DNA of 6,937 nt, taken from the NCBI GenBank assembly GCA_023417265.1, contig JAEZFY010000283.1, positions 1-6,937 of the forward strand, read 5' to 3'. Each line of letters begins with the position of its first letter. The first letter of the stretch is position 1. The translations under genes and the position numbers were made by a program. A model generated the notes under the pieces. It saw nothing but the letters and a program-made list of their open reading frames with translations, made no database searches and was not told the DNA's origin. The stretch is from Actinomycetes bacterium. GTDB taxonomy: Bacteria > Actinomycetota > Acidimicrobiia > Acidimicrobiales > Ilumatobacteraceae. Shown here piece by piece: positions 1-5,922 of the stretch.

Positions 1-2
1 CC

Positions 3-1175
3 GCGTCCGGCCTGCTCGAGTCGTCCGCGTTCGAGGTGCGCGACGCCAACCGCAACGTCGCCGGCGCGCCGGTGACGTTCGTGGCGCTGCGCACCGCGGC
101 GGGCGAGGCGCAGCACGCCGTCCACGCGCTGCAGACTCCTTCCGATCCGGAAATCGTCGGCGGGTGGGAGTTGCGCACGCTGATCGACGACCTGCAGGAG
201 CGCACCGCAGCCGCACTCGATCCGCTCACGGCGGCGTACGTCGAGCCCGCGCGCGTCGCCGTGGTCGCCACACCGGTCGCGAGCGGCGTGGCGGACGAAC
301 CGTGGGTGGGTGGCGTCGCCCTCGCCGATGCCTCGCCGTGTGCGGTCATCGACGACCCAACCGCCCTCGCCGCCCTGCAGGGACGGATCGCCGGCCAACG
401 CTATGACGACGGCGGCGTGACCTATTCGGTGCGGGCGTACCAGCTGATTCCGGGCGAGCGCTCCTGTTACGGCGCGGTGCCCTCCGCCGAGGAACCGGTG
501 TCGGCCACCGATGTGATCCGCATGACCGTGCAGCCGATGTTCCCCGTCGTTGCGCCGTTCGTCGGCGGCGGCCCGCAGGTGGTCGTCTACGGCGATGGCA
601 CGGTGCTCACCGAGTTCGCCGGCCTGTTCGACGCACAACCGATGGTGTGGCCCTACCAGGCCGGCCGGATCAGCCCGGACGTCGTCAGCGACCTGCTCAC
701 CGAGGCCGACGCGGCGGGGCTGTTCGACGCCGCGGTCAGCCTGCCGTTCCGACCCGATGTCGCCGACGCCCCGGTGACGACCGTGGTGCTGCGCGACGGC
801 GCGCGGCACATCACCCACCAGGTCGCCGCACTCGCCACGCCGGGCGACGACGAGCCGGCCGCCGTGGCTGCCCTGCGCGAGTTCACCGGAGCGTTGGCGG
901 CCGCAACCGACCCGGCCCGGTTCGCCGGCGACACCGCCGACTACCAGCCGCAGATCCTCGCGATCGCGGCCGCTCCCGTCGGCGAGCCCGCCGGCGGCGC
1001 GCGGTCGTGGCCCGGGGCGTGGCCTCCCGACGGGTTCGCCGAGTGCACCCTGGTCAGCGACCCGGTGGTGATCGACGAGCTCACCGGCCGGCTGGCGGGC
1101 GAGCGCTACGAGGTCGACGGCGTCGTCTACGCGATCGCTGCCCGGGTCGCCTTCCCCGGCGACCCCAGTTGCTGA
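3..1175 (+). CDS. Two-module protein of unknown function, probably exported (5' partial)
   Basis: The frame is open to the window edge, so the GTG at 36 is unlikely to be the real start; numbering here counts the codon at 3 as residue 1 (390 residues in the window). The protein is an internal duplication. Residues 1-155 and about 237-390 align end to end: ASGLL with AAGLF, GAPVTFVAL with DAPVTTVVL, HAVHALQTPSD with HQVAALATPGD, LQGRIAGQRYDDGGVTYSV with LTGRLAGERYEVDGVVYAI. Both modules end in a Ser-Cys. Each holds two cysteines exactly 42 residues apart (C113/C155 and C348/C390), probably a disulfide, which suggests export. Module 2 begins near residue 170 and includes VVVYGDGTVL (about 194-203) and a helix ISPDVVSDLLTEADAAGLF. 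This layout resembles, from memory, secreted or lipoprotein hypotheticals of Acidimicrobiia. The signal peptide and about 70 residues of module 1 would lie upstream. No catalytic motif is seen; function unknown. Confidence 0.8.
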   Translation, partial: ASGLLESSAFEVRDANRNVAGAPVTFVALRTAAGEAQHAVHALQTPSDPEIVGGWELRTLIDDLQERTAAALDPLTAAYVEPARVAVVATPVASGVADEPWVGGVALADASPCAVIDDPTALAALQGRIAGQRYDDGGVTYSVRAYQLIPGERSCYGAVPSAEEPVSATDVIRMTVQPMFPVVAPFVGGGPQVVVYGDGTVLTEFAGLFDAQPMVWPYQAGRISPDVVSDLLTEADAAGLFDAAVSLPFRPDVADAPVTTVVLRDGARHITHQVAALATPGDDEPAAVAALREFTGALAAATDPARFAGDTADYQPQILAIAAAPVGEPAGGARSWPGAWPPDGFAECTLVSDPVVIDELTGRLAGERYEVDGVVYAIAARVAFPGDPSC

Positions 1176-1193
1176 CCCTCGGACCGGTGCTGA

Positions 1194-1206
1194 GCCGGTG
1201 CCCGGC
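1194..1206. terminator. Small GC stem-loop after the two-module gene
   Basis: GCCGG-TGC-CCGGC forms a 5-bp perfect stem with a 3-nt loop starting 18 nt after the stop codon at 1173-1175. There is no T-tract, which is common for actinobacterial terminators but makes the call weak. In DNA this rich in G and C, a 5-bp stem can arise by chance. Confidence 0.25.
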
Positions 1207-1267
1207 ACTCTCGTCGCTTCCCGAAAACATCAATGCGCTGAACCTCCAGGCACGCCGGCGGAGCGCC

Positions 1268-1287
1268 AATTCGTAGGGTTTCTCCCG
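1268..1287 (+). promoter_or_regulatory. Upstream copy of duplicated -10 box
   Basis: AATTCGTAGGGT (1268-1279) matches AATTCGTACGGT (1306-1317) in 11 of 12 positions and has CGCC just before it, as does the other copy. It contains TAGGGT (1274-1279), a TANNNT hexamer, and an ATG follows 8 nt later at 1288. The frame opened by that ATG gives an arginine-rich product overlapping the signal peptide gene in another frame, so it is not called as a gene. The box may be a second promoter for the downstream gene or half of a regulator site. No -35 hexamer is visible. Confidence 0.35.
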
Positions 1288-1305
1288 ATGCCCTCGCGGC
1301 CGCCG

Positions 1306-1324
1306 AATTCGTACGGTCGGCTGC
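1306..1324 (+). promoter_or_regulatory. Probable leaderless promoter of the RCC1 gene
   Basis: TACGGT at 1312-1317 fits the actinobacterial -10 pattern TANNNT and ends 7 nt before the ATG at 1325, so transcription would start at or next to the A of the start codon. No Shine-Dalgarno-like purine run precedes the ATG (CGGCTGC lies directly upstream), which supports a leaderless mRNA. The -35 position (about 1289-1294, TGCCCT) is not convincing, which is usual for this promoter class. Confidence 0.5.
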
Positions 1325-3715
1325 ATGCGCACGTCCTCTGCCATCGCCGCGGTCACTGCTCTCGCGGCCGGCCTCGCCGCCGCGGTGGCGGTGCTGGTCA
1401 GCCCGCTCCCGGCCGCCGCCGCCGACGCCAACCTCGTGCCGATCCAACCGGCGCGCCTGCTCGACACCCGCCGCTGCACGCAATGCGTCACCGTCGACGG
1501 CAACTTCGCCGGTGTCGGCGCGCTCGCCACGGGGGCGACGCTGACCCTCGACGTCGGCGGCCGGGGCGGCGTCGACGCGGACGCGGTGGCGGTGCTGCTC
1601 AACGTCACCGCGGTCGCGCCGGTCGGGCCCGGCTACCTCACCGTGTTCCCGTGCACGGCCGAGCGGCCGCACGCCTCCAACGTCAACTACGTGGCCGGTG
1701 ACGTGGCCGCCAACGCCGTGCTGGCCAAGCTCTCGCCGGCGGGTCAGGTGTGCATCTATGCCAAGGCCGGCACCGACGTGGTGGTCGACGTCAGCGGGTA
1801 CGTGCCTCCGGCCGGGGCGCCCGTGCCGATCGGGCCGGCCCGCCTGCTGGAGACCCGGCTCGGTGCGGGCGACGTCACGGTCGATCACCTGCACGAGCAC
1901 GTCGGCCGCCTCGGGGCGGGTCAGACGGTCGAGTTCCAGGTGTGGGGCCGCGGCCAGGCCGGCGACAGCGTGCCCGGCAACGCCCAAGCGGTGTATCTCA
2001 ACGTCACCGCGATCGCCCCGGACGGGCCCGGGTTCCTCACGGTGTACCCGTGCAGCGCCACGGTCCCGGCCGTCTCCAACGTGAACTACACGGCCGGTGA
2101 CGTGGCCCCGAACTCGGTGCTCGCCACCGTGTCGCCGCGGGGCACCGTGTGCATCTTCACGAAGGCTGCGGTCGACGTGATCGCCGACGTCAACGGGTAC
2201 CTCCCACCGGGAGGCAACCGGGTCGCGATCAGCCCCGCCCGGTGCGCCGACACGCGCACCACCGCCGAGGGCGGCAACACGTTCGACGGGCTGTTCCTGG
2301 GGCACGGGCGGCTGCCCGCCGGCGGCACCTACGCGGTGACGATCGCCGGGCGCTGCAACGTCGGCGGAGATGCCTCGGCCGCCTACGTGAACGTCACCGC
2401 CGTCAACCCCTCGGCGGACGGGTTCCTCACCGTGTGGCCGTGCGACCAGCCCCGGCCGACGGCCAGCAACGTCAACTACACGCCCGGCGCCGTGCAACCC
2501 AACAGCGTGCTTGCCAAGATCAGCCTCGACGGCTCCGGTCAGATCTGCATCTTCAGCAAGGCCGCCACGCACGTGATCGTGGACGCCAACGGCTACGTGC
2601 CGGCCGTGGGTCTGGCCGGCATCGTCGAGCTGGGCGTCGGCTCGGGCTACTCGTGTGCCCGCAACACCGACGGGCTCGTGCGCTGTGTCGGCGATCACGT
2701 CACGATCGGTGCCGGCCCGCGCGAGCTCGGCGCGTCAGCCAACCCGACGCCGGTGCTCGGCGTGACGGGCGCGGCGGGGCTCGACGTCGACAACGGTCAC
2801 GCCTGCGCCGTGCTGGTCGACGGCAGCGCCCGCTGCTGGGGCCACAACGACGACGGCCAACTCGGCGACGGGACCACGCTCGGCGAACCCGGGCTCGGCT
2901 ACGTCGCCCGCCAGACGCCGGTGCAGCCACCCATCACCGGGGTGCTCGACATCGCCGTCGGTGGCGCCTGGAACGGACACACGTGCGCGATCGTCGAGGC
3001 CGGCGTGCGCGACGCCGTGCGCTGCTGGGGCGACAACTACTTCGGCCAACTCGGCCGTTCGACCGCCCCGGCGACGGAGAGTGCCGTGCCGATCGACGTC
3101 ACGCTCCCCGGCGCTGCCTCGCCGGTCGAGATCGAGGCTGGGCACGCCGGCACGTGCGTGCGCATGTCCGACGCCACCGTCCACTGCTGGGGGCAGGTGC
3201 TGGTCGGCCAGCCGACACCGAAGCTGATCGCCTTGTCGGGCGCCGCGGTCGACGTGTCGGTCGGCACCTCGGCCTGTGCCGTCACCGTCGCCGGCACGGT
3301 CGCCTGCTGGGGGCCGGGTCTGCGCGGCCAACTCGGCGACGGCAACGAGGTCAGCTCGTTCGTGCCGGTGCAGGCGGCCGGGGTCGCCGGGGCGGCGTCC
3401 GTGTCGGTCGGCGTCGAGAGCGCGTGCGCCACGCTCGCCACGGGCACGGCGATGTGCTGGGGCGCCAACACCTACGGCCAGCTCGGCCGCGGCACGTCGA
3501 GCGACAAGGAGCCGCTGCCGGCGCCCGTGACCATCGTGGCCGGCCACGTGGCGCACACGGTGACCAACATGGGATCGACGTGTGTGCTCCTCGTCGACCA
3601 GACCGCCCGATGCTGGGGCTTCAACCTCGCCGGCCAACTCGGCGTCCGCGTCAACGGCGACTCGGCCGGACCGGTGCGCTGGGGGGCCGGAGCGCTCGCC
3701 GCCACCTCGCTCTGA
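1325..3715 (+). CDS. Secreted protein: three beta modules plus seven-bladed RCC1 propeller
   Basis: 796 residues with an Ala/Val-rich signal peptide (residues 1 to about 33, cleavage likely near PAAAA-D). Three homologous modules follow, starting near V38, V167 and V300. Each runs PARLLDTR (or PARLLETR, PARCADTR), LNVTAV/VNVTAV, FLTVYPC, SNVNYTAG, VCIF and ends in DVSGY/DVNGY/DANGY. Each has a Cys pair (C110/C143, C243/C276, C373/C408); module 3 adds C307/C344, module 1 a CTQC. From about residue 433 to 785 there are seven RCC1/Ats1-type repeats with the signature HxC..CWG..GQLG. Every blade has a Cys pair, with 9 residues between the cysteines in six blades and 12 in blade 3, implying one disulfide per blade and folding outside the cytoplasm. 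Blades 1 and 4 lack GQLG, and blade 1 has CVG for CWG. RCC1-like propellers usually bind protein partners; a binding or surface role is inference. No membrane anchor or sorting signal is seen at the C-terminus. Confidence 0.9.
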   Translation: MRTSSAIAAVTALAAGLAAAVAVLVSPLPAAAADANLVPIQPARLLDTRRCTQCVTVDGNFAGVGALATGATLTLDVGGRGGVDADAVAVLLNVTAVAPVGPGYLTVFPCTAERPHASNVNYVAGDVAANAVLAKLSPAGQVCIYAKAGTDVVVDVSGYVPPAGAPVPIGPARLLETRLGAGDVTVDHLHEHVGRLGAGQTVEFQVWGRGQAGDSVPGNAQAVYLNVTAIAPDGPGFLTVYPCSATVPAVSNVNYTAGDVAPNSVLATVSPRGTVCIFTKAAVDVIADVNGYLPPGGNRVAISPARCADTRTTAEGGNTFDGLFLGHGRLPAGGTYAVTIAGRCNVGGDASAAYVNVTAVNPSADGFLTVWPCDQPRPTASNVNYTPGAVQPNSVLAKISLDGSGQICIFSKAATHVIVDANGYVPAVGLAGIVELGVGSGYSCARNTDGLVRCVGDHVTIGAGPRELGASANPTPVLGVTGAAGLDVDNGHACAVLVDGSARCWGHNDDGQLGDGTTLGEPGLGYVARQTPVQPPITGVLDIAVGGAWNGHTCAIVEAGVRDAVRCWGDNYFGQLGRSTAPATESAVPIDVTLPGAASPVEIEAGHAGTCVRMSDATVHCWGQVLVGQPTPKLIALSGAAVDVSVGTSACAVTVAGTVACWGPGLRGQLGDGNEVSSFVPVQAAGVAGAASVSVGVESACATLATGTAMCWGANTYGQLGRGTSSDKEPLPAPVTIVAGHVAHTVTNMGSTCVLLVDQTARCWGFNLAGQLGVRVNGDSAGPVRWGAGALAATSL

Positions 3716-3873
3716 ACCGTCACTGGCGCTGAATCGTCGCGTGGCGCTGAGCTGTCACGCGGCGCCGAGCTGTCACGCGGCGCGGAGCTGTCAGGTGGCG
3801 CGAGCTGTCACGCGGCGCCGAGCTATCACGCGGCGCGGAGCTGTCACGCGGCGCCGAGCTATCACGCGGCGCG
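3714..3873. repeat. 18-bp tandem repeat array between convergent genes
   Basis: About nine head-to-tail units with consensus GAGCTGTCACGCGGCGCC. Unit starts are 3714, 3731, 3749, 3767, 3785, 3802, 3820, 3838 and 3856; units 1 and 5 are 17 bp and the rest 18 bp. Units 1, 2 and 5 are diverged, the others nearly identical. Units 6-7 (3802-3837) and 8-9 (3838-3873) are an exact 36-bp duplication alternating GAGCTG and GAGCTA. The array starts inside the stop codon of the RCC1 gene and runs 12 bp into the oxidoreductase gene, giving its final Arg-Ala-Ala and TGA. There are no spacers, so it is a minisatellite, not a CRISPR. Confidence 0.9.
3762..3872. terminator. Possible bidirectional terminator made by the repeats
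   Basis: Neighbouring repeat units form GC-only hairpins GCGCCG-(10 nt)-CGGCGC at 3762-3783, 3815-3836 and 3851-3872. The sites lie between two convergent stop codons, where a terminator working on both strands would be expected. There is no T-tract on either strand, and the 6-bp stems follow automatically from the repeat sequence, so this is an inference from position and symmetry. Confidence 0.35.
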
Positions 3874-4911
3874 GAACGTGTCGATCATCAGGCGCACGTC
3901 GGGGGCGAGCGGGTACAGGATCGGGCACGTGCACCCGGTGGCGACGTACTCGGCGACCTTGGCGCGAACCTCGTCGGGCGTGCCCGAGGCGGTGATCATC
4001 TGGACGATCTCGTCGGGCACCAGCTTGCTCGCGGCGACGACCTGGTCGTGGGTGGCCGGCCACGTGAGCACCTGGCCGATCTCGTCGAGCAACTCCTGCG
4101 GGACGCCGGACGCCTTCATGATGTGCGGCTGCTGGCCGAGGTACTGGGTGACCAGGAGGCGGGCGCCGTCGAGCGCGGCCTGGCGGTCGGTGTCGACCGA
4201 GCACACGATCAGCTGCGGACGGTCGATGTCGTCGACGGTGCGGCCGGCCTTGGCGGCCCCGCGCCCGAGCGCTTCGAGCGCGCCGACGTTGTAGGCGGGC
4301 GACACGAGGTAGTTGAGCACCGCCCCGTCGGCGATCTGCCCGGTGAGCTCCATCATCTGCAGGCCCGTCGCGCCGATGTAGATCGGCACGTCTTTGGGCC
4401 GCCGTTCCTGGTGCACGTAGTCGAGCTCGACCCCGTCGAGGTGGGCGTGGTAGCCGTCGTAGGTGACGGTTTCGTTGGCGAGCAGGGCGCGCACGACGTC
4501 GACCACCTCGCGCATCACCTTGAGCGGCCGGTCGCGGCTGATGCCGACCTTGGCGGCGAGCGGGTCCCACCACGCGCCGAGCCCGCAGATGATGCGCCCC
4601 GGGGCGAGGTCGTCGAGCGTGGAGAACGTCGACGCCAGGCGCGCCGGATTGCGGGTCCAGATGTCGATCACGCCCGACCCGATCTTGATCGTGTCGGTGG
4701 TGGCCGCGAACGCCGCCATCGGCACCACCGCGTCGCGCACGAGCCGACTGTCGGCCTGCCACACCGCGTCGAATCCGGCCGCCTCGGCGTACTGCACGAG
4801 TTCGATGCCCTCGCGGATCGGGTGGGCATCTTGCAGATAGAGCGCCATCGGCACCCCGGCCAGGGCGTCGGCGGGGATCGGCTGGGCGGCCGCGGCGGCG
4901 GTGTCGGACAT
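3862..4911 (-). CDS. Luciferase-like (LLM) F420/flavin-dependent oxidoreductase
   Basis: 349 residues, a full-length TIM-barrel enzyme of the bacterial luciferase-like family, closest in style to F420-dependent methylene-tetrahydromethanopterin reductase-like members. Family hallmarks in order: YAEAAGFDAVWQADS (41-55), AATTDTIKIGSGV (69-81) followed by TRNPA (86-90), STLDDLAPGRIICGLGA (97-113), PLKVMREVVDVVRALLANE (129-147) with YDGYHAHLDG (151-160), VPIYIGATGLQMMELTGQIADG (175-196), and SGTPDEVRAKVAEYVATGC (309-327). It is predicted to be cytoplasmic and to transfer hydride using F420H2 or reduced FMN; cofactor and substrate cannot be told from sequence by eye. ATG at 4909-4911 is chosen; the first 20 residues are Ala/Pro-rich and M22 is an alternative start at the conserved part. 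No strong ribosome site is seen (GATCGGGGC directly precedes the ATG). The last residues RAA and tandem in-frame stops TGA-TAG lie in the repeat array. Confidence 0.88.
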   Translation of the reverse strand: MSDTAAAAAQPIPADALAGVPMALYLQDAHPIREGIELVQYAEAAGFDAVWQADSRLVRDAVVPMAAFAATTDTIKIGSGVIDIWTRNPARLASTFSTLDDLAPGRIICGLGAWWDPLAAKVGISRDRPLKVMREVVDVVRALLANETVTYDGYHAHLDGVELDYVHQERRPKDVPIYIGATGLQMMELTGQIADGAVLNYLVSPAYNVGALEALGRGAAKAGRTVDDIDRPQLIVCSVDTDRQAALDGARLLVTQYLGQQPHIMKASGVPQELLDEIGQVLTWPATHDQVVAASKLVPDEIVQMITASGTPDEVRAKVAEYVATGCTCPILYPLAPDVRLMIDTFRAA

Positions 4912-5055
4912 GCCCCGATCATCGCACGCCGGGCAACGGCCAGGATCGGGCGAGCACCGGAACCCCCATCTATGCCGCCCGCGAACCGCCGCCGACCGTC
5001 TTGGACGGCGTCGGTACCGAGCGTGTGCCGACTGTCACCTGTAACCGGATTGCAA

Positions 5056-5071
5056 CCTTGATCGATCAAGG
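5056..5071. promoter_or_regulatory. Perfect 16-bp palindrome, candidate operator
   Basis: CCTTGATCGATCAAGG is its own reverse complement over all 16 bases and ends 15 nt before the GTG start at 5087. It lies in the 175-bp divergent region between the oxidoreductase and the membrane protein, where a dimeric repressor could block the membrane-protein promoter. It is AT-richer than its surroundings. No clear -10 or -35 was found; CACACT at 5075-5080 is the nearest, weak, -10 candidate. The regulator is not in the window, or not recognisable. Confidence 0.45.
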
Positions 5072-5086
5072 GCCACACTGCCGGGC

Positions 5087-5896
5087 GTGAACGTACGCGG
5101 GCGGGCCAACAGCTTCGGGAGCGCGGTCGCGCGCCGAGCCTGGTCGCGGGCCGGACAGCTCGTCGACGGCGTCGCCCTGTCGCCCAAGCGCCGGGCGTTC
5201 ACGCTCTCGTCGCGCATGGCGGTGCACCTCGCCGGCTGTTCGGTCATCGCTATCGGCGTCGGCCTGATGCTGTGGAACGACTTCGGCCCCGGTCCGCTCG
5301 ACGTGATGATCGGCGCCGTGCGCACGCACTCGGGCCTGCCGCTGACGTTCGCCGTGTGGGCCACAACCGGCACGCTGCTGCTCGTCGCCTGGGCGCTCGG
5401 CCGGCGGCCGGGCTTCGGCAACGTCGTCACGATCCTGAGCGTCGGTCCGATGATGCAGCTCACGCTGGGTGCGCTCGGTCCGTTCGCAGCGCCCGAAGCG
5501 GTGCCCGCCAAGATCGCCCTCCACGTCGTCGCCACGGCCATCGTCGGGCTCGGCGCCGGGATGAACCTGTTCGCCCGGCTCGGCGCTGGTACCAGCGAAC
5601 TGCTGGCGACCTCGCTCGCCGCGCGCACCGGCTTCGGTGAGGCGCGCGTGCGGATGGCGCTCGAGCTCACGTGGCTGGTGGCCGGCATCGCCCTCGGCGG
5701 CCCGATCGGGCTCGGCACCGTGATCGTGGCGCTGCTGATCGGGCCGTTTGTCGCCCGCGGGTTCCGCACCGTCGACACCGCGGTCAGCTCGGCCCGGGTG
5801 GCCACCCGGCGCCAGATCGAATGGGCCCGTGGCCCGGTCGTCGCTCCCGACGTCACCGGGCCGATCCCGGTGTTGACGCTCAGCGCCGGCGACTGA
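5087..5896 (+). CDS. YczE/YitT-like integral membrane protein
   Basis: 269 residues with about five hydrophobic segments: roughly 45-63, 84-105, 112-131, 141-165 and 190-223. The family pattern is clear: MLWNDFGPGPLDVMIGAV after the first helix (61-78), a G-rich stretch GLGAGMNLFARLGAGTSELLATSLAARTGF (154-183) and a final helix ending GGPIGLGTVIVALLIGPFVARGF. These match the YczE group (COG2364), whose exact function is unknown; some members are proposed transporters. GTG at 5087 gives a 43-residue basic N-terminal tail before the first helix; ATG at 5216 (residue 44) would start directly at the helix, but residues 31-36 (LSPKRR) look like the usual family start region, so the longer form is preferred. 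A C-terminal tail of about 45 residues is polar. No ribosome site is close to either start. It stands alone in its direction, with a palindromic operator candidate upstream. Confidence 0.8.
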   Translation: MNVRGRANSFGSAVARRAWSRAGQLVDGVALSPKRRAFTLSSRMAVHLAGCSVIAIGVGLMLWNDFGPGPLDVMIGAVRTHSGLPLTFAVWATTGTLLLVAWALGRRPGFGNVVTILSVGPMMQLTLGALGPFAAPEAVPAKIALHVVATAIVGLGAGMNLFARLGAGTSELLATSLAARTGFGEARVRMALELTWLVAGIALGGPIGLGTVIVALLIGPFVARGFRTVDTAVSSARVATRRQIEWARGPVVAPDVTGPIPVLTLSAGD

Positions 5897-5904
5897 TCAC
5901 CCGG

Positions 5905-5922
5905 TCGGCTCACGCCAGCCGG
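5905..5922. terminator. Possible shared stem-loop between convergent genes
   Basis: CGGCT (5906-5910), loop CACGCC, AGCCG (5917-5921), extended by a T-G wobble at 5905/5922. It sits at the tail-to-tail junction of the membrane protein and the amidohydrolase, whose stop codons are only 13 bp apart, and overlaps the last codons and stop of the amidohydrolase. There is no T-tract; the stem is short. Confidence 0.3.

Noticed and set aside
1288..1701. Small ORF starting at the ATG after the first -10 box
   Set aside because: Arg-rich product overlapping the signal-peptide gene in another frame; no domain and no natural composition.
1127..2698. 523-codon open frame on the minus strand across the two plus-strand genes
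   Set aside because: Arg/Gly/His-rich, low-complexity composition with no recognisable domain; it lies opposite the RCC1 gene, whose signal peptide and repeats are unmistakable. Long antisense frames are expected at this GC content.
2149..3732. 527-codon plus-strand frame overlapping the RCC1 gene
   Set aside because: Very Arg-rich product, a typical frame-shifted shadow of the RCC1 repeats.
3714..3873. CRISPR array
   Set aside because: Units are directly adjacent with no unique spacers and are only 18 bp; no cas gene is nearby.
3791..4762. Minus-strand frame with an Arg-rich hexapeptide repeat (VIARRR/VTAPRR) from the 18-bp array
   Set aside because: The repeat peptide is just the 18-bp unit read in an alternate frame (18 is a multiple of 3), and the rest is a shadow of the oxidoreductase gene.
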